Shown here in pieces: positions 4,430-12,429 of a DNA stretch of 64,000 bases. The number at the start of each line of letters is the position of its first letter. Positions within the stretch are counted from its first letter, which is position 1. The notes below the pieces were generated by a model, which saw only the letters and a program-made list of their open reading frames with translations, ran no database searches and was not told the DNA's origin. Position numbers and translations under genes: made by a program. The DNA is from Sphingomonadales bacterium (GTDB lineage: Bacteria > Pseudomonadota > Alphaproteobacteria > Sphingomonadales > Sphingomonadaceae): the NCBI GenBank assembly GCA_017302615.1, contig JAFLDB010000006.1, positions 1-64,000 on the forward strand, written 5' to 3'.

Positions 4430-6223
4430 ATGGCAGTTTCTCCCCAAGGCATCTCAATCCAGGCAGCTTATCGTTGGTACCGAGAGGGCCGTTTGCTGGT
4501 GAACCGGCAGTATCAACGAAAGCTGGTCTGGGCGATTAGCGAGAAGGAGCGTCTGATCGACAGTATCCTGCGTGATTACCCGCTGCCACTGTTCCTGCTG
4601 GCCGAAAAGGCAAGCGAGGTGCCTGAAGCTTCCGAAGACGATACCGTCTTTGAGGTCATCGACGGCATGCAGCGGCTGAACGCCATCTTCACCTTCATTG
4701 AGAATGGGTTCCTGTACGGGGGTGAGGCGTTTGACGTGAAAGAGTTCGCGCGAGCACGTCAGTTGTCGGAGCAGGGTGTCTTCACGACGTTTCCCGCAGA
4801 CGTGCCGCGCTTGTCCGCCAAATCATGCGCGAACTTGCTCGACTACCAGCTAGCTATGACAATTTTCCCCGGCGAAATCGACGAGCGCATCACTGACGTG
4901 TTTGGCCGTATCAATTCCAGCGGCAAGCAGCTAAGCAATCAGGAGCGCCGACAGGCGGGCGTGCTATCGCCGTTCGCGGACCTCGTTCGGGAGCTGTCCG
5001 CCGAGATCAGGGGTGACGTATCTAGGGAAAAGCTCTTGTTGAGCGAAATGCCTGAGATCAGCATTGAGACGCCGAAAAATCCGCACGGGTACGGTCTCAA
5101 GGCGGATGATATCTTCTGGTGCAAGCAAGGTGTGCTGCGGACCAACCATCTTCGCGATAGTGATGACGAGGAGATCATCGCCGATGTATGTGCGACGATC
5201 TTGTTTGAGGAGCCCGTAGAAGCTTCAGGCGACTTCAAGGACAAGCTCTACACGGCCGAGAGCGAGATCGCGAAGGAGGTCAACTTGCGCCTAGCCGCGT
5301 ACGGGAAGGACAGGTTGATCGCGGAGGTCCGGAAGGTTTTCTCGGTGGTGCGAGAGGCCATCGAAGAGACGAGCGATGCGCGCTTTTATTTCCGTGACAC
5401 CGTCTATCCAAAGGCCACGTCTAACCCCCAGAAGCAGGCGTTCTATGCGGTTTTCATGGCGTTTTGGGAGCTAATCATGGGTGAGGGGAAGCTACCCTCA
5501 TCCCCCGAGAAAATCATGGGCGCGCTTCACAACATGAGTGACCGCATTCAAGTGGGCCAGAAGCATATCAAGACCGAGGACCGGCGACAGAATGTCCGGA
5601 CGGTGAAGGGGCTGATCGGCGATTTCTTCGCTAAGTCGGACGTACCTATTCTCGGCCACGGGCCTGGGCTGGTCTTCGACTTCGAAAACTCCATTCGGCG
5701 GTCGAAGACGGAAACGTCTCGCTACGAGTTCAAGCAAGGGCTGCTGCGGCTGGACCACAGCCGCAAGGTCGACACCGATCTTCTGGCCCGGCTGATCGAG
5801 ACAATGGCGGGCATTTCGAACTGTGGGCCTGGAGTAGACGGCTTCTTGTATCTCGGGATTGCTGACAAGCCGGCAGATGCCGAGCGAGTAAAGGAGCTCG
5901 ACGGGGTAGAGCCCGCAGCGTTCGAGCATGTTCAGGTCGTTGGGGTAGAACGAGAGGCCAAAATTATGGGCGTCGCGATGGACGGCTACCTGAAGGTCAT
6001 TGAGGATGCGATCGCTACTTCAGCTATATCGGAGCCGCTGAAAACCCAACTTCGCACGTCGCTCGATTTGATAACGTATAAAGGCCGGGCCGTGGTCCGT
6101 GTTCGCGTTCCGGCCCAAACAGAAGCCAGCTTCGTCGGAAATGACTGTTTCTTTCGTACGGGCAGTTCTACGAACAAGGCCTCGGGCCCGCAAATCGCAG
6201 CCATCAGCAAACTATTCAATTAG
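4430..6223 (+). CDS. DUF262 / AlbA_2 (Schlafen-like) fusion protein, probable defence gene
   Basis: 597 residues; ATG 4430 is preferred over GTG 4424 because AGGAG ends 5 bases before it. The N-terminal half is DUF262: RQYQRKLVW (about residues 26-34), ERLIDSIL, PLFLL and the signature VIDGMQRLNAIFTF (about 76-89), where Met replaces the commoner Gln of DGQQR. The same domain is in GmrS-type type IV restriction proteins, where it is linked to NTP use. The C-terminal 150 or so residues (from about 427, RYEFKQGLLRLD, then LIETMAGISN and FLYLGIAD) form an AlbA_2 domain, likely nucleic-acid binding. No HNH (DUF1524) motif is visible. It stands alone beside mobile genes, so a phage-defence role is inferred from domains and context. 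Confidence 0.75.
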   Translation: MAVSPQGISIQAAYRWYREGRLLVNRQYQRKLVWAISEKERLIDSILRDYPLPLFLLAEKASEVPEASEDDTVFEVIDGMQRLNAIFTFIENGFLYGGEAFDVKEFARARQLSEQGVFTTFPADVPRLSAKSCANLLDYQLAMTIFPGEIDERITDVFGRINSSGKQLSNQERRQAGVLSPFADLVRELSAEIRGDVSREKLLLSEMPEISIETPKNPHGYGLKADDIFWCKQGVLRTNHLRDSDDEEIIADVCATILFEEPVEASGDFKDKLYTAESEIAKEVNLRLAAYGKDRLIAEVRKVFSVVREAIEETSDARFYFRDTVYPKATSNPQKQAFYAVFMAFWELIMGEGKLPSSPEKIMGALHNMSDRIQVGQKHIKTEDRRQNVRTVKGLIGDFFAKSDVPILGHGPGLVFDFENSIRRSKTETSRYEFKQGLLRLDHSRKVDTDLLARLIETMAGISNCGPGVDGFLYLGIADKPADAERVKELDGVEPAAFEHVQVVGVEREAKIMGVAMDGYLKVIEDAIATSAISEPLKTQLRTSLDLITYKGRAVVRVRVPAQTEASFVGNDCFFRTGSSTNKASGPQIAAISKLFN

Positions 6224-6745
6224 AGTAACAGGCCCCCTTGCAGCCCCAAAAGGTCGCTGGGGGGCGCCTTTGCGTCTTTGGCAGGGATTAAAAAGCAGGG
6301 CAGCCAGGCGCGCTTCTCGACCATCTGTATAGTCCCAGACACCGCCTTTGTGACCTATCGGCAGCTACGTCTGCTTTAAGGCGATCGTGAAGCGATGCCT
6401 TATGACCGGCATTGGGGCGCAAAGCTGACTTGCTAGCTCGCCGAGCGGAGCGTCCGCTATTCCAATCTGCGCACCCAAAGGAGCCGTTCCGGATCGTCCC
6501 AAGAAGCGGTCGTCGCTCTGGCGAGACCCGGCCAAAGCACCTATGAAGGAGATCCGGGCGTCCATGGTCTTCTGCAACTCGGACTATGGGCGCCTGACTA
6601 AAGAGCGCGCCGCAGGTTTCGTTGGCCAAACCTCACAATCCATTGGACTTGCCCCGAACACCAAGCATTGGTGATGTCACTGAATCGCGGTCCTGAGTGG
6701 CTTGCGAAACCCTGACCAGTACGACTGGCGGGGCCTTGGGTGGTG
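6224..6745. other. Intergenic stretch without a recognisable gene
   Basis: About 520 bp between the DUF262 gene and the DUF3489 operon. Open frames exist on both strands but their translations are Arg/Ser-rich and look like shadows or decayed sequence. I see no RNA gene. A short G-rich segment at 6240-6275 could act as a weak terminator for the DUF262 gene. Confidence 0.5.
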
Positions 6746-6768
6746 GGAGCAGCGATGGTCGCTGCTCC
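6746..6768. promoter_or_regulatory. Perfect 10-bp inverted repeat ahead of the DUF3489 operon
   Basis: GGAGCAGCGA (6746-6755), loop TGG, TCGCTGCTCC (6759-6768). The element ends 4 bases before the AGGAG of the DUF3489 gene and 17 bases before its ATG. It is either an operator for the helix-turn-helix-like DUF3489 protein or a leader hairpin limiting translation. Confidence 0.5.
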
Positions 6769-6785
6769 GATCAGGAGAACCACCC

Positions 6786-7094
6786 ATGACGAACAGCGAC
6801 ACCGCCAATGCGGTAACAAAGCCCGCCCGCAAAATGGCCCGCGAGCCCAAGGCAGGTGCAACTGCGGAACCCATGCCCAAGCGCCCCAGCAAGTCCGCTG
6901 CGGTCCTTGCCATGCTGCAGCGCCCCGAGGGCGCGACCCTCGACCAGCTCGTGATTGCAACCGGCTGGCTGCCCCACACGGCGCGCGCCGCACTGACCGG
7001 CCTCAAGAAGAAGGGCCACGAAGTCACCAGCGACAAACCGGCTGGCGGTGTGCGGACCTACCGCGTGACTGTGGGAGCGGAGGCCGCCCAATGA
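6786..7094 (+). CDS. DUF3489 domain protein
   Basis: 102 residues from ATG 6786, preceded by AGGAG. The N-terminal 35 or so residues are Ala/Lys/Pro-rich and look disordered. The rest (from about KSAAVLAML) is the DUF3489 domain, with the winged-helix-like segment GATLDQLVIATGWLPHTAR and LTGLKKKGHEV. It is the first gene of a translationally coupled trio (ATGA overlap with the DUF2924 gene, which overlaps the recombinase). This trio recurs in alphaproteobacterial mobile regions. A DNA-binding accessory or regulatory role for the recombinase is inferred. The 10-bp inverted repeat just upstream would be a natural autoregulatory site. Confidence 0.85.
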   Translation: MTNSDTANAVTKPARKMAREPKAGATAEPMPKRPSKSAAVLAMLQRPEGATLDQLVIATGWLPHTARAALTGLKKKGHEVTSDKPAGGVRTYRVTVGAEAAQ

Positions 7095-7537
7095 CCCTCG
7101 ATGCACGCATCGCGAAGATCGAGGCGATGTCAGCCCGCGAGCGCAAGGCCGAATGGCAGCGCTGCACTGGCACTGGCGCACCACCAGCGTTTGGCTCGGG
7201 CCTTCTGGCCCGGGCCATCGCCCACATGCTCCAGGAGGCCGCGCTGGGCAGGATGAGCAAGGCCGACCTGAAGCGGGTCTTGTCGGCTGGCGGGTCTGGC
7301 AGGATCGAAGCTGCATCGGGCGCGGTAAAGCCCGGCACCTGGCTGTCGCGCACCTGGCATGGCGAGGTGCACCAGGTGATCGTGCTGGAAAGCGGCTTCG
7401 AGTACCGCGGCGAGCGGTATTCGTCGCTCTCTGAGATCGCCAAGCGGATCACCGGCTCGCACTGGTCGGGCCCGCGCTTCTTTGGCCTCAGCAGCCCTCG
7501 CCTTGGCAAACTGGGAGTCACGACCCATGGCAACTAG
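7091..7537 (+). CDS. DUF2924 domain protein
   Basis: 148 residues from ATG 7091, which overlaps the DUF3489 stop as ATGA. Family features seen are an N-terminal helix (LDARIAKIEAM), FGSGLLARAIAHMLQE, KPGTWLSRTWHGEVHQVIVL, then FEYRGERYSSLSEIAKRITGSHWSGPRFFGL. The last part contains the conserved SLSxIAxxITG..WSGPRFFGL signature that defines DUF2924. Function is unknown; it is typically encoded between DUF3489 and a serine recombinase, as here. It is probably an accessory DNA-binding factor of that recombinase. The last 11 bases overlap the start of the recombinase gene. Confidence 0.88.
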   Translation: MTLDARIAKIEAMSARERKAEWQRCTGTGAPPAFGSGLLARAIAHMLQEAALGRMSKADLKRVLSAGGSGRIEAASGAVKPGTWLSRTWHGEVHQVIVLESGFEYRGERYSSLSEIAKRITGSHWSGPRFFGLSSPRLGKLGVTTHGN

Positions 7538-9188
7538 CGCCTCCCGGCGCCTGCGCTGCGCGATCTACACCCGCAAGTCGACTGAGGAGGGTCTGGATCA
7601 GGCGTTCAACAGCCTCGATGCCCAGCGCGAGGCTTGTGCGGCCTATATCCTGTCGCAGCGCCATGAAGGCTGGCACCTGGTGCCCGATCTCTATGACGAT
7701 GGCGGGTTTACCGGCGGGAACATGGAGCGGCCCGGGCTAAAGCAGCTCCTCGCCGATGTCCGCGCCGGGCGGGTCGATGTGGTCGTGGTCTACAAGGTCG
7801 ACCGGCTCACCCGCAGCCTCGCCGACTTTGCCAAGATCGTCGATGTGCTCGATGAAGCCGGAGCCTCGTTCGTCAGCGTGACCCAGGCCTTCAACACCAC
7901 CAATTCGATGGGACGGCTCACGCTTAATGTGCTCTTGTCTTTTGCGCAGTTCGAGCGGGAGGTTATCGCCGAGCGGATCCGCGACAAGGTCGCGGCCTCC
8001 AAGGCGCGCGGCATGTGGATGGGCGGCAGCCTGCCGCTGGGCTACACCGCAATCAACAAGAAGCTGGTGCCGGTGCCCGAGGAGGCGGCGACGGTGGTGA
8101 AGATCATGGAGCTCTATCTCAAGAGCGCCAACGTGCTCGATCTTGCCGAGACGCTTCGGCGGCAAGGCATTGTCAGCAAGCAGCGCATCGGGCGAAATGG
8201 CGAGCGCAAAGGCGGCGTGCCCTTCACACGCGGCGCGCTGCATCACCTGCTCTCCAACCGGACCTATGTCGGTGAGGTCGTGCACAAGGGGAAGGTCTAT
8301 CCCGGCGAGCATGAGGCCATTGTCGATCGCGCGCTGTTCGAAGCGGTTCAGGGGCGCCTCGCTGCGCGGACCAACACGCCGCTTGAGCCGGGCCGGCGCG
8401 GCACGGTCAGTCTGCTGGCCGGGATGATCCACGATGACCTCGACCGGCCGATGACGCCGATCCACACCCGAAACCATGGCAAGCGCTATCGCTACTATGC
8501 CTCGCACAGGGGTGATGGCTCGAAGGTGCCAGCGCTCCGGCTGCCTGCAGGGGACCTCGATCATGCTGTCCGCAGCGCGCTGCATGCCTTTCTCGGCGAT
8601 GCGCAGCGGATCAGCCAGCTCGAGGTCGATCCCGCCCAGCATGCCAACCTGATCGCCTCCTTTGGCGCGCTCGCCCACAGTCTAGACGGGATGGCCATTG
8701 CTGAACTGCGCAAGCTGCTGCAGCAGGCTGAGCTCGAGGTGACCGTCTCACGTGAAGCGGTGGATGTGCAATTTGACCTTGCCGCGCTTGCGGCATGGGT
8801 GGGTGTCGATCTCGATGAGCACCGAACCATCTCCTTGTCCCTTGCAACGTCCCAGACCACCTGGGGCCATGAGCCGCGGCTCAAGCTTGATCCCCCCGCA
8901 GGCGCTCCCGCCAACGATCCCAATCTGGTCCAGCTTGTCGCGCGCGGGTTTGCGGCGCGGGATCAGCTGCTGGCCATGACGCAGGATGAGGTCCGCGCCA
9001 TGCCCGGGACCCAGCTCAGGCATCTCGAGCGCATCGCCCGCCTCGCCTATCTCGCCCCGGACATCGTCAAGGCCATCCTCGATGGCCGTCAGCCGCGGCA
9101 GGTTACTGCGCGGTACCTCTCGCGGCTTGGGGCTCTCCCCCTCGCCTGGTCCGAGCAGCGCAAGATGCTGGGTTTCCCCGCCAGTTAA
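7527..9188 (+). CDS. Large serine recombinase
   Basis: 553 residues from ATG 7527. The N-terminal resolvase domain (about 8-155) has the nucleophile Ser18 in YTRKSTEEGLDQAFNSLDAQ, then DGGFTGGNMERPGLKQLL, VVYKVDRLTRSLADFA and RLTLNVLLSFAQFEREVIAE, all of it intact. A recombinase domain follows (about 165-270: LGYT.., RTYVGEVVHKG). In the zinc-ribbon position the segment GMIHDDLDRPMTPIH has no Cys, so the usual zinc site is missing. The family integrates or excises mobile elements at short att sites. Translationally coupled to DUF3489 and DUF2924; the gene ends shortly before a terminator and tRNA-Lys. Confidence 0.9.
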   Translation: MATSASRRLRCAIYTRKSTEEGLDQAFNSLDAQREACAAYILSQRHEGWHLVPDLYDDGGFTGGNMERPGLKQLLADVRAGRVDVVVVYKVDRLTRSLADFAKIVDVLDEAGASFVSVTQAFNTTNSMGRLTLNVLLSFAQFEREVIAERIRDKVAASKARGMWMGGSLPLGYTAINKKLVPVPEEAATVVKIMELYLKSANVLDLAETLRRQGIVSKQRIGRNGERKGGVPFTRGALHHLLSNRTYVGEVVHKGKVYPGEHEAIVDRALFEAVQGRLAARTNTPLEPGRRGTVSLLAGMIHDDLDRPMTPIHTRNHGKRYRYYASHRGDGSKVPALRLPAGDLDHAVRSALHAFLGDAQRISQLEVDPAQHANLIASFGALAHSLDGMAIAELRKLLQQAELEVTVSREAVDVQFDLAALAAWVGVDLDEHRTISLSLATSQTTWGHEPRLKLDPPAGAPANDPNLVQLVARGFAARDQLLAMTQDEVRAMPGTQLRHLERIARLAYLAPDIVKAILDGRQPRQVTARYLSRLGALPLAWSEQRKMLGFPAS

Positions 9189-9212
9189 ACCCAATCACAC
9201 TTTTAGGACGCG

Positions 9213-9243
9213 AAAATGGCGGCAGAGAACTTGCCGCCATTTC
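9213..9243 (+). terminator. Rho-independent terminator after the serine recombinase
   Basis: An 11-bp stem AAATGGCGGCA / TGCCGCCATTT (9214-9224 and 9232-9242) with a 7-base loop, followed by TTCTCG. It is placed 25 bp after the recombinase stop. The short T-tract makes it moderate in strength. The remaining 130 bp up to tRNA-Lys show nothing further. Confidence 0.65.
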
Positions 9244-9377
9244 TCGTTGCAAGGTCTCTCTTGAGAGACTCCGCGACCTAAAACCGCCCTACACCCTTGG
9301 GCAAACCCACGGAAATGCGGGGGAATTTCGCGGGGTGTGGCTGAGGACGCAAAAGTCTCGCCAATTGGCGGACTGGG

Positions 9378-9453
9378 TGGTGAGCCCTGCTGGGTTCGAA
9401 CCAGCGACCTACTGATTAAAAGTCAGTTGCTCTACCGACTGAGCTAAGGGCCC
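9378..9453 (-). tRNA. tRNA-Lys (anticodon UUU)
   Basis: 76 nt on the minus strand including an encoded CCA (9378-9380). The acceptor stem GGGCCCT pairs with AGGGCTC (one G-U). D-arm TAGCTCAGTCGGTAGAGC, anticodon loop CTTTTAA giving UUU, and T-arm GCTGG-TTCGAAC-CCAGC are all canonical. It marks the right limit of the accessory segment. No second copy of its 3' end was found in the window, so use as an attachment site is not demonstrated. Confidence 0.96.
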
Positions 9454-9466
9454 TCACCGAAGGCGC

Positions 9467-9961
9467 TCACCTAGGGAGCGGACGGGGCCGGGTCAAGCGG
9501 GCGTGAAGCTGGCGGAGCGAAAGTGCGGTGAGCGGATCGCGCCAATCAGGGGCAATGGCCAGCGCCGGGGCGAGCACGAAGGTCCGCTGGCGGAAGGCGG
9601 CGTGGGGCACGGTCAGACCGGGGGACGACCAGGCCCCGCCGCTCCACAGCACGATGTCGAGATCGAGCACCCGCGAGGCCCAGCGCTGGCCCCCGCGGGT
9701 CCGGCCGAAGCGGCGCTCGACAGCCTTGAGCAGGTCGAGCAGCTCGGCGGGATCCAGCTTCGTCCCGATCAGCGCCGCGCCATTGGCATAGCGGCGGCGC
9801 GAGGGGCCGAGCGGGGCGGAGCGGATCACCGGCGCGGCGGCGAGGACCTTCACCCCCTTGCGCTCCAGCGCCGCCAGCGCGGCGGCCAGCACGCGTTCGG
9901 GCGAGCCGTGGCGGACGTGGCGCATGTTGGAGCCCAGCGCGATCAGGTAGCGCTGGCGCAT
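9467..9961 (-). CDS. folK: 2-amino-4-hydroxy-6-hydroxymethyldihydropteridine pyrophosphokinase
   Basis: 164 residues, full length for HPPK. The enzyme transfers pyrophosphate from ATP to 6-hydroxymethyl-7,8-dihydropterin in cytoplasmic folate synthesis. Visible motifs are YLIALGSNM at the N-terminus, PLGPSRRRYANGAALI, and RWASRVLDLDIVLWSG with the metal-binding Asp pair (DLD). VPHAAFRQRTFVLAPALAIAPDW matches the C-terminal PHP..RxFVLxPLxEIAP block with small deviations. The gene lies 3 bp downstream of aguB on the same strand, so they are probably cotranscribed. It lies between aguB and tRNA-Lys. Confidence 0.93.
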   Translation of the reverse strand: MRQRYLIALGSNMRHVRHGSPERVLAAALAALERKGVKVLAAAPVIRSAPLGPSRRRYANGAALIGTKLDPAELLDLLKAVERRFGRTRGGQRWASRVLDLDIVLWSGGAWSSPGLTVPHAAFRQRTFVLAPALAIAPDWRDPLTALSLRQLHARLTRPRPLPR

Positions 9962-9964
9962 GGC

Positions 9965-10828
9965 TCAGATGTCCTGCGCGATCCGGCCATAGAGCTGCGG
10001 ACGGCGATCCCGGAAGAAGCCCATGCCGGCGCGGTGGCGGGCGGCCCGGGCCAGATCGAGCGTGGCGGTCAGCACGCCGGCTTCCGCCGCGCCGTATTCC
10101 GCCACCAGATCGCCCCATTCGTCGCTAATGAAGCTGTGGCCATAGAAGCATTGCGATCCCTGGGGGCCGTCTTCGCTGCCGATCCGGTTGGCGGCGATTA
10201 CCGGCATGCAGTTGGAAACGGCATGGCCGATCATCGCGCGGCGCCACATCCGGCTGGTATCGAGTTCGGCATCATAGGGCTCGGTCCCGATCGCGGTGGG
10301 ATAGAGCAGCACTTCCGCCCCCAGCAGGGCCATCACCCGGGCGCATTCCGGGTACCACTGATCCCAGCAGATCCCGACGCCCACCTTGTGGCCGAAGGCG
10401 TCCCACACCTTGAAGCCATCGTTACCGGGGCGGAAATAGTACTTTTCCTCGTACCCCGGCCCGTCGGGGATGTGGCTCTTGCGGTAAGTGCCCTGGATGG
10501 TGCCATCGGGATCGATCCAGGCAAGCGTGTTGTAATAATGGTGCCCGTCGCGTTCGAAGAAGCTGGTCGGGATCGCCACTTTCAGCTTGGCGGCCAGCAC
10601 CTGCATCGCCCGGACCGAAGGATGCTCGGCAGTCGGCCGGGCCAGAGCGAACAGCGCCTCGTCCTCAACCTTGCAGAAATAGGGGCCGGAAAACAGCTCG
10701 GGCGGCAGGATCACCTGCGCGCCTTTGGCCGCCGCTTCCTCGACCAGCATCGAGACGGCAACGATGTTCTCGGCCTCGTCGGCGGAACCGAGAGGCAATT
10801 GCAGGGCGGCGACAGTCAGCGTGCTCAT
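9965..10828 (-). CDS. aguB: N-carbamoylputrescine amidase
   Basis: 287 residues from ATG 10828. A carbon-nitrogen hydrolase with the Glu44 (LPPELF), Lys117 (YRKSHIP) and Cys154 (GICWDQWYPE) triad. CWDQWYPECAR and YPTAIGTEP are the pattern of the plant/bacterial AguB subgroup. It hydrolyses N-carbamoylputrescine to putrescine, CO2 and ammonia, the last step from agmatine. Its pathway partner agmatine deiminase is encoded at 56622-57608, unusually far away. Cytoplasmic; probably cotranscribed with folK. The longer frame to 10864 has no good start signal. Confidence 0.9.
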   Translation of the reverse strand: MSTLTVAALQLPLGSADEAENIVAVSMLVEEAAAKGAQVILPPELFSGPYFCKVEDEALFALARPTAEHPSVRAMQVLAAKLKVAIPTSFFERDGHHYYNTLAWIDPDGTIQGTYRKSHIPDGPGYEEKYYFRPGNDGFKVWDAFGHKVGVGICWDQWYPECARVMALLGAEVLLYPTAIGTEPYDAELDTSRMWRRAMIGHAVSNCMPVIAANRIGSEDGPQGSQCFYGHSFISDEWGDLVAEYGAAEAGVLTATLDLARAARHRAGMGFFRDRRPQLYGRIAQDI

Positions 10829-10860
10829 GTCGCCGCCCCTAGCATTGCCTGTACTCCCGA

Positions 10861-11727
10861 TCAAAGCCGCTTGCGGAACAGCAGGGTCATCCGGTCAGCC
10901 TCGCCAATCGCCTGCAGGCGGGGCTTGTCCTCTTCCTTGGCACCGCGCAGCGAAGGCGGCAGGGTCCAGACGCCGTCCGGCCAATTGGCCGGGTCCTTGG
11001 GATTGGCATTGGCCCGGCTGGAGCCGACAAAGGCGAAGCCGTGCATTTCCATGAAGGCGATGATGTCCTTCTCGCGCATGTAGCCCTTTGAGCCGTCGGT
11101 ATAGCTGTAGGGCGCATTGGCACGCGCGCGGTGCTGTTCGATCCCGATCATCCCGCCGGGCTTCAGCAGGTCGCGCATCGCCTTGATCTCGCGATCGGCG
11201 ATGTTCCAGCGGAACAGGTTGTGCATCATCCGCATGATCAGAATGCGGTCGAACGTGCCCTTTTCAGCGGCCGGCACGGCATCGAGCGTATAGGCCGAGA
11301 ACCGCTCGGCCGGAATGCCCGACCAGGTCGAAATGTCGGAGGGATACTTGGCCGCGCCATCTCGGATGCCCTTCTGCGCGGTTTCACTGAACGGCCCGGA
11401 GGTGGGATCGAAATAGAGCCCGACCAGCTTGCCCTTGGGGCCCAGGTACAGGCCGAGCAGGCGCGAGTACCATTCGCCGCCGGGGGCATATTCACCCACC
11501 TTCATGTCGGGCGCGACCTGGAAGAAGGTCAGCGTTTCGGCCGGGCGGCGATACTGGTCGCGGGCGCGGTCCTTTTCGCGGCGCGGATCGGCGACAGCGG
11601 CGGCCAGTTCGGCGTTGATCTTCTTGCTGGCTGCCTTTTTGGCGGCGGACTGGGCCGGGGCGGTCTGGGCCACGAAGGCCGGCACGGCGAGGCCGAGGGC
11701 CAGGATCGGCAGAATGATGCGGCGCAT
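10861..11727 (-). CDS. Class I SAM-dependent methyltransferase-like protein with signal peptide
   Basis: 288 residues. The N-terminus MRRIILPILALGLAVPAFVA followed by AQT is a clear Sec signal peptide. A Lys/Ala-rich spacer and then a Rossmann-type methyltransferase domain follow. The glycine motif I is altered to VGEYAPGGEWYS; LLKPGGMIGIEQHRA is the post-II strand-helix. Export is odd because SAM is not known in the periplasm. The protein may have lost methyl transfer or use another ligand. Similar exported methyltransferase-fold proteins are common in related bacteria, without known function as far as I know. It stands alone, 32 bp upstream of aguB on the same strand. Confidence 0.8.
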   Translation of the reverse strand: MRRIILPILALGLAVPAFVAQTAPAQSAAKKAASKKINAELAAAVADPRREKDRARDQYRRPAETLTFFQVAPDMKVGEYAPGGEWYSRLLGLYLGPKGKLVGLYFDPTSGPFSETAQKGIRDGAAKYPSDISTWSGIPAERFSAYTLDAVPAAEKGTFDRILIMRMMHNLFRWNIADREIKAMRDLLKPGGMIGIEQHRARANAPYSYTDGSKGYMREKDIIAFMEMHGFAFVGSSRANANPKDPANWPDGVWTLPPSLRGAKEEDKPRLQAIGEADRMTLLFRKRL

Positions 11728-11889
11728 GGAATATCTCCCCTGGGGTTTTGCTATGACCGCAACCTAGTGTGTGGCGGGGCGATGACAAGGTGCACTTCGA
11801 TGCCTATTTAGCGCAGCAACGGCATGGTCTAGCCGCTGCCGCAGGCAACCCGGCAAGTGCCGGCGCAAATGACGCGAACACAGGAAGGA

Positions 11890-12429
11890 ATGGCGACTTT
11901 GGCACAGGCAATTTTCGCAGGCGGCTGCTTCTGGTGCACCGAGGCGGTGTTCCGCTCGATCGCCGGGGTCAGCGCGGTGGAAAGCGGCTATATCGGCGGC
12001 ACGGTTCCCAATCCCACCTACAAGCAGGTCTGCAATGGCGACACCGGCCATGCCGAGGCGATCCGGATCGAATTCGACGAAGCCGTGGTGTCGTTCGCCG
12101 ATCTGCTCGACATCCACATGGGCACCCATGATCCGACCCAGCTCAACCGGCAGGGGAACGATATCGGTACCCAGTACCGTACCGCGCTGTTCCCGCTGGA
12201 CGAGGCGCAGCGCGCCGAATGCGAAGCCGGAATCGCGCGCTGGAACGCCGCCCATCCCGGCCAGCAGGCGGTGACCACGATTGAAGGCCCGGCGACCTGG
12301 TACCCGGCCGAGGACTATCATCAGGAGTACTGGCAGGGCGAAGGCCAGCGCAATCCCTATTGCCTGGCGGTCATCCCGCCCAAGCTGGCCAAGCTGCAGA
12401 ACGGCTTTGCCGAAAAGCTGAAGGGCTAG
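11890..12429 (+). CDS. msrA: Peptide methionine-S-sulfoxide reductase A
   Basis: 179 residues from ATG 11890, with an AGGAAGGA purine run immediately ahead; ATG 11869 in frame is an alternative. The active site GGCFWCTEAVF places the nucleophilic Cys at residue 13. ESGYIGG, CNGDTGHAEAIRIEFDE, HDPTQLNRQGNDIGTQYRTALF and PAEDYHQEYW are the invariant MsrA blocks. It reduces S-diastereomer methionine sulfoxide in proteins using thioredoxin. No C-terminal resolving Cys follows YHQEYW, so recycling must differ from the three-Cys type. There is no signal peptide, so it is cytoplasmic. Its stop overlaps that of the convergent acyltransferase gene. Confidence 0.95.
   Translation: MATLAQAIFAGGCFWCTEAVFRSIAGVSAVESGYIGGTVPNPTYKQVCNGDTGHAEAIRIEFDEAVVSFADLLDIHMGTHDPTQLNRQGNDIGTQYRTALFPLDEAQRAECEAGIARWNAAHPGQQAVTTIEGPATWYPAEDYHQEYWQGEGQRNPYCLAVIPPKLAKLQNGFAEKLKG

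Noticed and set aside
6288..6629. Minus-strand 113-residue ORF in the gap after the DUF262 gene
   Set aside because: Arg/Ser-rich, no ribosome site, no recognisable domain; looks like a chance frame.
9378..9453. tRNA-Lys as the attachment site of the whole accessory region
   Set aside because: No second copy of its 3' end is seen in 1-9377, and large serine recombinases seldom use tRNA genes.
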